Assembly (NCBI RefSeq): GCF_040869045.1
Contig: NC_090319.1
Location: 15,208,314 to 15,272,313 of the forward strand
Source: Eurosta solidaginis
Lineage: Eukaryota > Arthropoda > Insecta > Diptera > Tephritidae
Reading direction: 5' to 3'
Length of the DNA: 64,000 nt
This document shows, in pieces, positions 45,001 to 57,800 of the stretch (position 1 is the first letter of the stretch; every line of letters starts with the position of its first letter). The notes under the pieces were generated by a model. That model was not told the origin of the DNA. It saw only the letters and a list, made by a program, of their open reading frames with translations, and did not search any database. The position numbers and the translations under genes are program-made.

Positions 45001-47678
45001 AAACAAGTAAAGAAGGTTAAGTTCTGGTGTAACCGAACATAACATACTCAGTTGAGAGCTATGGTGACAACATAAGCGAAAATAACCATGTAGGAAATTG
45101 AACCGAGGGAAACCCTGGAATGTGTTTGTATGACATGTGTATCAAATGAAAGGCACTAAAGAGTATTTTATGAGGGAGTGGGCCATAGTTCTATAGGTGG
45201 ACGCCATTTAAGGATATCGCCATAAAGGTGGATCAGGGTTGACTCTAGAATTTGTTTGCACGATATGGGTATCAAATGAAAAGTGCTAATGAGTATTTTA
45301 AAAGGCAGTAATCCTTAGTTCCATAGGTGGTCGCCGTTTCGAGATATCGCCATAAAGGTGGACCAGGGGTGACCCTAGAATTTGTTTGTACAATATGGGT
45401 ATGAAAAGAAAGGTGTTAATGAGTATTTTATAGGGAGTGATCCTTAGTTCCATAGGTGGACGCCGTTTCGAGATATCGCCATAAAGGTGGACCAAGGGTG
45501 ACCCTAGAATTTGTTTTTACGATATGGGTATCAAATTAAAGGTATTAGTGAGGGTTTTAAAAGGGACTGGTGGTAGTTGTATAGGTGGTCGCCTTTTCAG
45601 AGATATCGCCATAAAGGTGCACCAGGGGTGAATCTAGAATGAGTTTGTACAATATGGGTATCAAACAAAAGGTGTTAATGAGTATTTTAAAAGGGAGTGG
45701 GCCTTAGTTCTATAGGTGGCAGCCGTTTCGAAATATCGCCATAAAGGTGGACCAGGGGTGACTCTAGAATGTGTTTGTACGATATGGGTATAAAATTAAA
45801 GGTATTAATGAGGGTCTTAAAAGGGAGTGGTGGTAGTTGTATAGGTGGTCGCCTTTTCGAGATATCGCCATAAAGGTAGAACAGGGGTGACTCTAGAATG
45901 CGTTTGTACAATATGGGTATCAAAAGAAAGGTGTTAATGAGTATTTTAAAAGGAAGTGGGCCTTAGTTCTATAGGTGGACGCCTTTTCGAGGTATCACAA
46001 CTTAGAATTTGTTTGTACGATATGGGTATCAAATGAAAGTGTTACTGAGTATTTTTAAAAGGGAGTTGGTATTCGTTCTATAGGTGTTCGCTTTTTCGAG
46101 ATATCGCCATAAAGGTGGACCAGGGGTGACTCTAGAATATGTTTGTACGATATGCGTATCAAATGAAAGATGCTAATGAGTATTTTGGAATGGCGTGGGG
46201 CTTAGTTCTATAGGTGGACGCCTTTTCGAGATATCCCCATAAAGGTGGACCAGGGGTGACTCTAGAATATGTTTGTACGATATTGGTATCAAATTAAAGG
46301 TATTAATGAGAGTTTTAAAAGGGAGTGGTGGTAGTTGTATATGTGAAGGCGTTTTCCAGATATCGACTAAAATGTGGACCAGGGTGACCCAGAACATCAT
46401 CTGTTGGATACCGCTAATTTATTTATATATGTAATACCTGCCAAGATTTCAAGGGTTTTTTATTTCGCACTGCAGAACTTTTTCATTTTCTTCTACTTAA
46501 TATGGTATGTGTCACAACCATTTTACAAAGCTTTTTCTAAAGTTGTATTTCGCGTCAATAAACCAATCCAATTACCATGTTTCATCCCTTTTTTTCGTAT
46601 TTGGTATATAATTATGGCATTTTTTTCATTTTTCGTAATTTTCGATATCGAAAAAGTGGGCGTGGTCATAGTCGGATTTCGTTAATTTTTTATACCAAGA
46701 TAAAGTGAGTTCAGATAAATACGTGAACTAAGTTCAGTAAAGATATGTCGATTTTTGCTCAAGTTATCGTGTTAAGGGCCATGCGGAAAGGCAGACGGTC
46801 GACTGTGTATAAAACTGGGCGTGGCTTCCGATTTCGCCCATTTTCACAAAAAAAGTTAACATCATAAAATCTATGCCCCTACCAAATTTCAAAAGGATTG
46901 GTAAATTTTTGTTCGACTTATGGCATTAAAAGTATCCTTGACAAATTAAATGAAAAAGGGCGGAGCCACGCCCATTTTGAATATTTCTTTTATTTTTGTA
47001 TTTTGTTGCACCATACCATTCCTTGAGTTGAATGTTGACATAATTTACTTATATACTGTAAAGATATTATTTTTTTTGTTAAAATTTTACTTTAAAAAAA
47101 TTTTTTAAAAGTGGGCGTGGTCCTTCTCCGATTTTGCTAATCTTTTTTAACCGCACATATAGTAATAGGAGTAACGTTCCTGCCAAATTTCATCATGATA
47201 TCTTCAACGACTGCCAAATTACAGCTTGCAAAATTTTAAATTACCTTCTTTCAAAAGTGGGCGGTGCCACGCTCATTGTCCAAAATTTTACTAATTTTCT
47301 ATTCTGCGTCATAAGGTCAACCCATCTACCAGGTTTCATCGCTTTATCTGTCTTTGGTATTGAATTATCGCACTTTTTCGGTTTTTCGAAATTTTCGATA
47401 TCGAAAAAGTGGGCGTGGTTATAGTCCGATATCGTTCATTTTATACAGAGATCTGAGATGAGTGCTCGGGAACCTACGTACCAAATTTCATCAAGATACC
47501 TCAAAATTTACTCAAGTTATCGTGTTAACGGACGGACGGATGGACGGACGGACATGGCTTGTTTTTTCGATCCTGGTGATTTTGATATATGGAAGTCTAT
47601 ATCTATCTCGATTCCTTTATACCTGTACAACCAACCGTTATCCAATCAAACTTAATATACTCTGTGATCCCTGCTCAA
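45001..47678 (-). mobile_element. DINE-1-like family 1, long copy (2.7 kb)
   Basis: On the minus strand it runs from near the family head (AGTATATTAAGTTTG, GGTTGTACAGGTATAAAGG, CCGTCCGTCCGTCCGTTAAC) to the 3' end at 45001 (complement of CTTTACTTGTTT). It includes subterminal CTCAACTGAGTATG and the GTTCGGTTACACC hairpin. The extreme 5' TATACTCAGCTGAG has been lost or altered at 47670-47690. It is rich in CACGCCCAC/GGGCGTGG words and holds an internal tandem array at 45120-46385. Open frames are short and repeat-derived. This is the fullest version of family 1 in the window. Confidence 0.8.
45120..46385 (-). repeat. Internal tandem array of the family 1 element, unit about 130 bp
   Basis: The phrase GACTCTAGAATTTGTTTGTA with TATCGCCATAAAGGTGGACC recurs at 129-130-bp steps (for example 45371, 45500, 45630, 45760, 45889), about ten copies in all, some shortened (near 46000). 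Shorter versions with two or three units occur in the copy at 25936-27450, so unit number varies between copies. Confidence 0.88.
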
Positions 47679-48250
47679 AAAATAAAATATGTATACAAGT
47701 TTTAACCCTTCACTTCATAAGCGGAATCTGTTGGGTTATTTAAGACCCACTCAGCAAAGTTTTTATTACCTGACTTTAACTTAACATAAATTTCTAATAA
47801 CTAGAAAAACTTTAAAAATAATTCATACCATGAAAATTTCAACACTATAAATTTTCATGCAAACATTTTGTGACTATATTGCTCGAATTCACACAGAGTT
47901 AAAGCCATAGCCCATAAATGACATGACTAACAACAACAGTAAACACTGCGTGCTTGAAAAAAAAAACAACAACCACAAACTACTCTTATTTCCGTGCTGA
48001 AATTAAGTTGCAGTGTCATGGTTACAAGCAACCTCAAATATTCTGTCAACGGAAGAATATAAAAAAAAAACCAGTAAGAATATGAAAAACAATTTCACAG
48101 CATAATACACTTTTAGGTGCTTGAGTTTGCAAATTTTTTTTTCACTTCAAGCTTCAAGCTGAAAACAGGTGCTGCTTGAAATTTACATAAACGCACTTGA
48201 AGCGCGTGTGAATTAATTCTAAACAATGACAGTGTGGCATGAGCAAACAA
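47679..48250. other. AT-rich spacer between two DINE-1-like elements
   Basis: No gene or known repeat recognised. Poly-A tracts at 47958 and 48061. Confidence 0.45.
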
Positions 48251-48635
48251 AAACAAGTAAGGACGGGACTGTCTTCGGCTGTGCCGAAGACTTCATACCT
48301 TTCATGAAGGGGGCTGAACAATAATCTCATCCCGTTCGTAATCTCCAAACAATCGGATGTATAATATAAGAAATATATAGTGAACAGATCTACACACCTA
48401 AACGATTTTTAAGATAAATATAAAATAAAAAATGTCAAAAAACCCCCTTATCTGAAAGATCGGTTGTATGGGATATATATTACATTTAGCTCCGATCGAA
48501 ATGATTTTTACAGGAAATCTTCTACGATATATTAAAACATATATCACCAAGTTTCACGTTTCTATATTGGAAACTAAGGGAGAAATGGTCAAAAATCTTT
48601 CTAACTGAACGATCCGTTGTATGGGATATATATTA

Positions 48636-51600
48636 TACTAGCCTTTACCCGCGGCCCCGTCCGCAAGGAGAAAATAAAATATATGTGCTATTCACGTTAG
48701 CCTGCTTATCAAGTTGTCTGTTTAAAAATTTTTTCTATCAATGTATTTTATTTTTTAATACAGTAAAAAAAAAGAACTAACTGAGCTGATGGGCACGCTT
48801 GCATGAATAGTACAATACACTTTTTTCGAATTAAAAAAAATACATTTTGTTTCTAAGTTAAATTAATTGATATGACAGGGGTGAAAGAATTACTACTCAT
48901 AGAACAAAGGAGTGAAACTACAATTAGCTAAAACCAAAAAGAAGTTTTTAAATGAAAGCAGTGTTGCTTTTTCGGGTATTTAGTTGGTTAAAATATTACA
49001 AAAATTTTAATTACAGTTGTAATAGTTCGTTACAGGATTCATTTAAAAGTAGAACGAAAAAGCTGTGATATATTAAAAATAAAACATACCGAATTTTAAT
49101 TACGAATAATTTGCCGTAAATCCACGGCCATGTGTGCTGAATTACCGGTTTCGAAGAGACCTAAAATGATCCCGGAAGTGTCCCTAAATGACACCAAATA
49201 GTCACGAAATGATGCCGACGGGATCCTGGACAAATCTCAAAAACTATTCAGAAATGATGCCGGAAGGGTCCCAAAATAATCCCGAAGTAGTCAGGAAAAG
49301 TCCCGAAATGACCCTGACGGGATCCCGGACGGATCCCGAAAACCATCCAGATTTGATTCCTGAACGGTCCGCAAATGATCCCTATATAGTCCGAAAAAGT
49401 CCCGAAAAAACTCTGACGGGATCCCGGACAAATCCCGAAAATCGCTCAGAAATTATCCCGGAGGAGTCCCAAAATGATTCCGAAATAGTAGTCACGAAAA
49501 AGGCCGGAAATGACCCTGACGGGATCCCGAAAACCATTCAGAAATGACTCTGGAGGGATCCCCAAATGATCCCGGAAAAGTCCACAAACCATCCAGAATT
49601 GATCTCTGAAGGTTCCGCAAATGATCCCGAAATAGTCCCGAAAGTCACGAAAAACTCAGACCCATCCCGAAAATCATGAAGAAATTATCCTGGAAGGGTC
49701 CCAAAATTACCCCGAAATAACTCTGACGGGGTCCCGGACAGATCCCGAAAATCATCCAGAACTGAGCTCTGAAACGTCCCCAAATAATCCAGAAATAGTC
49801 CGGAAAAAGTCCCGAAAAAACTCCGTCGGGATCCCGAACAGATCCCGAAAATCACCCAGAAATTATGCCGGAGGGGTCCCAAAATGATTCCGAAATAGTC
49901 CCGAAAAAGTCCCGAAATGACCTTGAGGGGATCCCAGACCGATACCGAAAACCATCCAGAATTGATCTCTAAAGGGTCCGCAATTTATCCCAGATAAAGT
50001 CGCGAAAAAACTACGAAGGGATCCCGAACAGATCCCGAAAATCATAGAGAAATTATCCCGGAAGGGTCCCAAAATGATCCCGAAATAGTCCCGAAAAGGC
50101 GCGAAATAACCCTGACGGGATCCCGGACGGATCCCGAAAACCACCCAGAAATGATCTTTAAGGGCAACTGACCCCGAAATAGTCGTGAAAAAGTCCCGAA
50201 ATTACCCCGACGGGATCCCGAAAACCATCCAGAAATTATCCCTGAAGGATCCCCAAATGATCCAAGAACAGTCTCGAAACTCCCTGACATTTTCCCGAAA
50301 AATTAAAAAAATAAACCCGACGGGATCTCGGACGGATCCCGAAAACGATCCAGAAATGATGCCGAAAGGGACCCCAAATGATCCCGACAAATTCCCGAAA
50401 TTCCCCCGATGGGATCCCGGACGGATCCCGGACCATCCAGAAATGATGCCGGTTGGTACCCCAAAATGATCCCGAAATAGGCCAGAAATGACCCCGTCGG
50501 GATCCCGGACGGATCCCCAAAAGTATACAGAAATGATGCTGGAAGGTGAAATGATCCCCTTAAAGAAAGATGAAAAATGAAATGATCCCCTTATAGTTCC
50601 GAAATGATCCTGACGGGATTCCCGACGGATCCCGGAAACTATCCAGAAATGATGCCGGAAAGGTTCCCAAGTTATCCCCAAATAGTCCCGAAATTACCCT
50701 GACGGTATCCCGGACGGATCACGAAAACCATCCGGAAATGATGGCGAAAGGGTCCTCAAATGATCCCGCATTAGTCGCGGGTTCCGAAATGACGCTGACG
50801 GAATCCCCGAAGGATCACGGAAACTATCCAGAAATGATGCCGGAAAGGTTCCCAAGTTATCCCCAAATAGTCCCGAAATTACCCTGACGGTATCCCGGAC
50901 GGATACCGAAAACCATCTAGAAAAGTGGCCCGAAGATACCCCAAATGATCCCGAAAAAGTCCTGAAATGATCCAGACGGGATCCCGGACGAATCCCGAAA
51001 ACTATCCATCTAGGTACCCCAAATGATCCCGAAATAGTCCCGAAATGACCCCGCCGGGATCACGGGCCGATCCCGGAAAAGTCCTGAAATGATACGGATC
51101 CCGAAAATCATCCAGAAATGATGAAGGTAAGTACCCAAATGATCCCTAAATAGTCCCGAAATGATCCCGACGGGATCCCGGACGGATCCCGAAAACCAAC
51201 CAGAAATGATGCCGGTAGGTACCCCAAATGGTCCCGATATGACCCCGTCGGGATCCCGCACGGATCCCTAAAACTATCCAGAAATAATGCCGGAAAGGTC
51301 CCCAAATAACCCCCTAATAGTCCCGAAATTACGCCGACGGAATCCGGACGGATCCCGTAAACCATACAGAAATGATGCCGGAAGAGACCCCAAATGATAC
51401 CGCAAAAGTCCCAAAATGACCCCGACAGGATCCCGGACGGATCCCGTAAACCATCCAGAAATGATGCCGGAAGAGACCCCAAATGATCCCGCAAAAGTCC
51501 GAAAATGACCCCGACATGATCCCGGACCGATCCCGTAAACCATTCAGAAATGATGCCGGAGGAGACCCCAAATGATCCCGCAAAAGTCCCAAAATGACCG

Positions 51601-54465
51601 CGACAGGATCCCGGACGGATCCCGTAAACCATCCAGAAATGATGCCGGAGGAGACCCCAAATGATCCCGCAAAAGTCCCCAAATAACTTCGACGATATCC
51701 CGGACGGATCCCGAAAACCATCCAGAAATGATGCCGGAAGAGCCCCCAAATGATCCCGAAAAAGTCCCCAAATGACCCCGACGATATCCCGGACGGATCC
51801 CGAAAACCATCCAGAAATGATGCCGAAAGGGTTCCCAAATGATCCCGTATTAGTCGCGAAAAAGTCCCGAAATGACCCCGACGGGATCCCGGACGGATCC
51901 CGAAAACCATCCAGAAATGATGCCGGATGAGCCCCAAAATGTTCCCGAAAAAGTCCCCAAATGACCCCGACGAGATCCCGGACGGATCCCGAAAACCATC
52001 CAGAAATGATGCCGAAAGGGTTCCCAAATGATCCCGTATTAGTCGCGAAAAAGTCCCGAAATGACCCCGACGGGATCCCGGACGGATCCCGAAAACCATC
52101 CAGAAATGATGCCGAAAGGGTTCCCAAATGATCCTGTATTAGTCGCGAAAAAGTCCCGAAATGACCCCGACGGGATCCCGGACGGATCCCGAAAACCATC
52201 CAGAAATGATGCCGGATGAGCCCCAAAATGATCCCGAAAAAGTCCACAAATGACCCCGACGAGATCCCGGACGGATCCCGAAAACCATCCAGAAATGATG
52301 CCGGAAGAACCCCCAAATGATCCCGAAAAAGTCCCCATATGACCCCGACGATATCCCGGACGGATCCCGAAAACCATCCAGAAATAATGCCGGAAGAACC
52401 CCCAAATGATACCGAAAAAGTCCCCATATGACCCCGACGAGATCCCGCACGGATACCGAAAACCATCCAAAAATGATGCCGGAAGAGCCCCCAAATGATC
52501 CCGAAAAAGTCCCGAAATGACCCCGACGGTATCCCGGACGGATCCCGAAAACCATCCAGAAATGATGCCGGATGAGCCCCAAAATGATCCCGAAAAAGTC
52601 CCCAAATGACCCCGACGAGATCCCGGACGGATCCCGAAAACCATCCAGAAATGATGCCGGAAGAGCCCCCAAATGATCCCGAAATAGTCCCCAAATGACC
52701 CCGACGATATCCCGGACGGATCCCGAAAACCATCCAGAAATGACGCCGGAAGAGCCCCCAAATGATCCCGAAAAAGTCCCAATATGACCCCGACGGGATC
52801 CCGGACGGATCCCGAAAACCATCCAGAATTGATGCCGGATGAGCCCCAAAATGATCCCGAAAAAGTCCCCAAATGACGCCGACGAGATCCCGGACGGATC
52901 CCGAAAACCATCCAGAAATGATGCAGGAAGAGCCCCCAAATGATCCCGAAAAAGTCCCCAAATGACCCCGACGATATCCCGTACGGATCCCGAAAACCAT
53001 GCAGAAATGATGCCGGAAGAGCCCCCAAATGATCCCGAAAAAGTCCCCATATGACCCCGACGAGATCCCGCACGGATCCCGAAAACCATCCAGAAATGAT
53101 GCCGGAAGAGCCCCCAAATTATTCCGAAAAAGTCCCCAAATGACCCCGACGATATCCCGGACGGATCCCGAAAACCATCCAGAAATGATGCCGGAAGGGC
53201 CCCCAAATGATCCCGAAAAAGTCCCCAAATGACCCCGACGATATCCCGGACGGATCCCGAAAACCATTCAGAAATGATGCCGGAAGAGCCCCCAAATGAT
53301 CCCGAAAAAGTCCCCATATGACCCCGACGAGATCCCGCTCGGATCCCGAAAACCATCCAGAAATGATGCCGGAAGAGCCCCCAAATGATCCCGAAAAAGT
53401 CCCCATACGACCCCGACGAGATCCCGCACGGATCCCAAAAACCATCCAGAAATGATGCCGGTAGGTATCCCAAATGATCCCGAAATAGTCCCGAAATGAC
53501 CTCGTCGGCATCCCGGACGGATCCCGTAAACTATACAGAAATGATCCCAGAAGGGTCCCAAAATGATCCCGAAATAGTCCCGAAAAAGTCCCGAAATTAC
53601 CCCGGCGTAATCCCGGACCGATCCCGAAAACCATCCAGAAATGATCCCGGAAGGGTCTCGATATGACCCTTACGGGATTACAAATAAGGTGAAGCTAATT
53701 ATAAAACCATGTTAATAAGGCAGCATGCGCATTGGAGCGAATAAAAAGTTAGATAGAAACATACAGGTAAAGCTAATAAAAGCGTGCTAATAAAAACAAT
53801 TGATGGAGGGCGGATGGCGGGAGTAGAGCAGAGGACCACTGATCGTTCCTCCAAAATTGTCTAGATCTCGTTCTGTATGTACCAGATACCAAAAACTATT
53901 GATTTAGGAGAAAATTTAGATTGAGTTATAACAATTTATGGATTTTACACCAGAGGGTGAGATAAAGGGGGGCGGGCGGAGGGTGTCACTGCTTACTTTG
54001 TAAGCCCTCGACTTATTTGACCCCTTGAGTCTGTGATATTGGTGAAGGCCAGTATACGTAAAGTTATAATGTGTAAAAATTATGAAAAATAATTTCTCGA
54101 AGGGGTCGTGGGACCCCACCCCTCTTTCCATGTTCGAAAAAAATTTCGCTAGTAGACTACTGTCTGTGTCCCAAATTTCATCAAAATCCGTGTAGCCATT
54201 CTGGCGTGATTCAGTCGCAAAGACGAAAAAATATAATAATTAAATTATAACTGTTCCTAGGGGGCGCGGACCACGCCCCTTTTGAAAAATATATAGCTAG
54301 TAGATCCTTCTATACTATTGGCTATATGTGTGCAAAATTTCATCCAAATCGGTCCAGCCGTTCTTGCGTTATTGAGTCACAAAGACAAACGTCTGGACAA
54401 ACATCCAAACATCCAAACATCCAAACATCCAAACATCTTCACATCCAAACTTTGCCATTTATAAT
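48636..54465. mobile_element. ACTAGCC-headed dispersed repeat with a minisatellite inside
   Basis: The left end is ACTAGCCTTTACCCGCGGCC. The right end has two blocks of the form AAATTTCATCAAAATCCGTG / CAAAATTTCATCCAAATCGG with GTTCTTGCGTTATTGAG, then five or six CATCCAAA repeats (54399-54448) and TTTGCCATTTATA. ATATATTA lies on both sides (48628-48635 and 54466-54473), a likely 8-bp target duplication. Repeats with such heads and tails are widespread in insects; I cannot state their class with confidence. The unique parts are 48636-49150 and 53690-54465, so most of the length is the minisatellite. Confidence 0.65.
49150..53680. repeat. Long minisatellite, 89-bp unit, about 50 copies
   Basis: The core unit on the plus strand runs CGAAAACCATCCAGAAATGATG, CCGGAAGAGCCCCCAAATG, ATCCCGAAAAAGTCCCC, AAATGACCCCGACG, ATATCCCGGACGGATCC. 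Steps of exactly 89 bp are read at 52281, 52370 and 52459. Copies between about 51300 and 53640 are highly alike; those at 49150-51000 are more diverged, with variable spacers. Within the unit, TCCCGAAA/CCCCAAATGA recur at about 10-22 bp, so it likely grew from a shorter motif. The minus strand of the unit has almost no stop codon in any phase. This gives overlapping frames of 719, 444, 344 and 256 codons in different phases over the same DNA. Because 89 is not a multiple of three the phases rotate, and I take all of these frames as non-coding. Confidence 0.95.
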
Positions 54466-55056
54466 ATATATTAGATATAGCTCCGATCGAAATGACTTTT
54501 TCGTGAAATCTTCTATGATATACTAGAATAAATATCACCAAGTTTAACGTTTTTATATTGGAAATTAAGGGAGAAATTGCCAAAAATCTTTCTATCTGAA
54601 CGATCGGTTGTATGGGATATAACTATATATAGCTCCGATCAAAGTTATTTTTTCAGGATATCTTCTATGATATATTAAAATATATATCACCAAGTTTTAC
54701 GTCTATACTTTCTGAATTGCGGTAGGAATGACCAAAATCGTCTTACCTGAACGATCGGTTGTATGGGAGATATATGTTATAGTGGTCCGATCCTACCAGA
54801 TCCGACAAATGTTTAATATAATACAAAAATACATCCTTGTGCCAAATTTCATTGAGATATCTCAAATTTGAGGGACTAGTTTTCGTTCAAACAGACAGAC
54901 GGACGAACGGACGGACAGACGGACATGGCTATATCAACTCAGTTCGTTGCCCTGATCAATTCGGTATACTTAATGGTGAGCCTATTTTCTATATTTCTCA
55001 ACGTTACAAACATCGGACCAAAGTTAATATACCATTTCATGTTCATGAAAGGTATA

Positions 55057-55977
55057 AAAAAAAGCAGCAAGAAGAGAGTCCTCTATGTAGCTAAAGACAA
55101 CACAGCAGAAAAATATAGGAATCCAACAAAAATTCAACAAAAATATAAAAAAATCATATTATTATGCAAAATATTTAGCAGCAGCAGCAAACGACTCGGC
55201 ATGGAATTTATGTTGAACAAGTCGAGAATACTCAAATATTTTTGTTTTTGTTCAAAGAGTAGGTATGCATGTAAGCTTATGGGTTAGGGTTGTTCGTTTA
55301 TATATTGCATACACTTGTTCACATATGTTGTAAATTTTGAACAGGTGGCAACTTTGCGAGAAAACAGCCTAAGCAGCTACACGTAAGTGAAAGAGCTTTG
55401 ATTTTGATGTTCTGCTTAGAATCAAAGTTGTGCTCAAATAACTCAAATCGTTTTGGTGGTAGTAGCGTATGTACAGCAGTGAACAATAAAATAGCAGTGA
55501 CAATTTTTATCGAGCTTCGTCCATTAAATTCTTTTTTATTTTCGTTGTATTAAGATAAAACTTCTCTTAATATTTTAATGGAAACTCTCTTAATCAATCT
55601 ACAAAACTTTTTCGAAAAAATTTTAAAATCCGAGAATATTTTACGAAATTTTTAAAACTTTTATTTGAGGTTATCTGAATTTTTTTGAGTATGCTCTTTT
55701 TTGAGCAATTCAATTTTAGTTAAGCAAGGTATGTACATATTAAAGGTCTGACAAAGTTAGCATTAATTTTTGACAATTTTTCAAACTTTTCATGGAGGTA
55801 AATCTAAAAGAACTTTCGGAGAAAATTATCAAAATTTAATGAAGCTTTGAGAGAATTATAATTAGTACTTTGTTAGACTAAAATTGATTGGGGAACAAAA
55901 CTGCGTGCTCCAAAAATACCATATTGTAAAATTTTCAAATTTTTTTTATCGAGTTTGAGTTTTGATTGCATGTGAGT
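55057..55977. other. Unrecognised AT-rich DNA
   Basis: An AGCAGCAGCAGC run at 55178-55190. No gene is supported. Confidence 0.45.
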
Positions 55978-56370
55978 GTAAGGTTAGGTTGAACTGCTGG
56001 TCCGAATATGTCCATAGTGTTACGCGTTTACTCAACATCCAAACTGAAAAACTCTATGCTATAAATTCGCTCCGGCCTCTTGGCAAATAATATAAGATTC
56101 CTAGGACCTGCTCTGCTTGCTGCTTCTAAATGTCAGAGTTGTACCACTTCTTCAGCTTGAGTCGTAGCCTTTTGAACGAAGGGCAGGAGCACAAAACGTG
56201 CTTGATCGTTTCCTCCTCCAATACGCACTTCTACATCTGCTATCACTAAGAAGGCCTTATTTAAAAGCATATGACGAAAAAAGCAGTATCCAGTCAGAAT
56301 GCCCATCAATAAGGCTCATATTTCCAATGATTTCAAAGGTTTTAAGATAAATATGGAAAAGTGCAGGAAG
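55978..56370 (-). pseudogene. LINE 3' relic with frameshifted finger region
   Basis: GGTTAGGTTGAACTGCTGGTCC at the left is the complement of a LINE 3' end also hinted at 20640. CTCCAATACGCACTTCTACA at about 56215-56235 is the finger-encoding stretch, with a base missing compared with 4040-4105. AAGGCCTTATTTAAAAGCAT and CCAGTCAGAATGCCCATC follow, as in the other relics. Same minus orientation as most LINE pieces here. Confidence 0.6.
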
Positions 56371-56929
56371 GAGAATTGGTGGAGTTTCCAAACGTTATTA
56401 TGAAATATTATTTATTTTATAGGGATCAATGTTCTTAAGGAATTATAGTTTAATCACTACAGGATTCTGCACGAAAAACGCCATGGTTAATTTGTAGCAT
56501 GCTTGTTGTTATACAGTGTAATTTTTCATATATTGCTTTTTTGGTAATCGATTACGATAATATAAAATTTTTAGTTAAAAATTAGTCATCAAAAAGACGG
56601 CGCGATACATAAACACTTATTTCAAAAATTAATAAGAACTACCCTAATTCACCTTTAAATCTTCATCAGAGAACGCTAAGTATGCGTATGAGTACATGCA
56701 TACTGAAATTAATTTGAAGCCATCACGACCCAGCTGCGGCTCTACGTACTTGCGGCTTAAAGTTAAATGTTGCACTAGTACACATATTAGGGATGCACCA
56801 CATGAAATTACTTACTTAAATTTTGATTGCAGTTTCCGGCAGCTCGTTCGGTTTCTATCTACTACTTTCTCTTTTTCAGGTATTGGCGTATGACTTGCTT
56901 AAATACTTCTTCAGCTTAGGTCCGTACTC
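56371..56929. other. Unrecognised AT-rich DNA
   Basis: No gene or repeat recognised; small open frames only. Confidence 0.4.
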
Positions 56930-57800
56930 TTATCGAACGGAATTTGGGTTACATTTCGGTTCTGGATTAAGGGTCGCTGTCGGGTTCAGTTCTGGTGCCC
57001 GTTACCCTTTCGTTTCCAGTTTTAATTTCGCATTATATTTCGGTTAAGATTACAGCTACGTTTCTTGTTGTTTTTGTTGTTGTTGTAGCGATAAGGTTTG
57101 CTGCGTTTCTAATTTTATCTTATGTTCCAACATAGCTTTGAATTCCATTACTGGCTTTGCTTTCGGCTGCGGTTTTCTTGTCTGTCGCATCCACTTTTGG
57201 TTTCGGCTTCGGTTCTTTTATGAGCAGTTTATGTTTTGTTTACGATTTGTTGTCGACTTCTGTTTTATTCTGTTTTTCGTTTTGTTTCCGGTATCGCTTG
57301 CGGACTTATTCTCAGTAATACTCGTATATTCGATTTTGGGTTTGTTTTTGCTTCGGTTTGGATTTGAGCTCTGCTAATGCTTTTGTCTTCTATTTTGGTT
57401 CTTGTCTCGGTTTCAGATTTTTTTCACACTGTTCCGTACCCGATTTCGATCAATGCTTCGGCTCCTATTATGATTTGTGTATGCTTCCGACTTAGGTTCT
57501 GGGTATGTTAAAGATTCTGGTTTAAATTCCGGTTTGGTGTCCGTTGCAGTTCCAATTCCATCTTTTGGTTAGTTTCGTATTCGACTTATGATTTTTCTTT
57601 GCCTCTTTTTTATTTTCTTTTTGGGGTTTGGCTTGGGTTCTGGTGATACTTTCGGTTTTGTCTCCGATCTACTCATGGTTTTGTTTCCTGATATGACTCA
57701 GGTGTGCTTTTGTCCTCATATCCGGTTGGTTGTACTTTTAGTTCAACCTTCAATTCCACTTTCGATTCTGGTTTCGGGTTTGTTCCGGTTGTGCTTTTAT
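56930..57800. repeat. Cryptically simple tract, degenerate TTCGGT/TTCTGG hexamers
   Basis: The plus strand is rich in TTTCGGTTCTGG, TTTCGGCTTCGG, TTCCGGTTTGG and GTTGTTGTTGTTGTAG words with irregular spacing. Plus-strand frames (57138-57377, 57588-57806) give F/L/G/S-rich products that look like membrane proteins but follow from the repeat composition. Confidence 0.6.

Larger units (their letters stand above)
48251..55056 (-). mobile_element. DINE-1-like family 2 copy, split by a 5.8 kb nested insertion
   Basis: On the minus strand the start at 55056 is TATACCTTTCATGAACATGA with its hairpin partner, then GTCCGTCTGTCCGTCCGTTCG (54896-54916). The 3' end at 48251 is the complement of CCCGTCCTTACTTGTTTT, with the CTTCGGCTGTGCCGAAG hairpin (48273-48289). 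Element sequence is present at 48251-48635 and 54474-55056, about 970 bp in all. The rest is the ACTAGCC-headed repeat and its minisatellite. Confidence 0.8.

Noticed and set aside
51108..53634. 719-, 444-, 344- and 171-codon frames (minus) resembling repetitive G/S/R/F-rich proteins
   Set aside because: They overlap in different phases over the 89-bp minisatellite; 89 is not divisible by three, and no phase shows codon-position constraint by eye.
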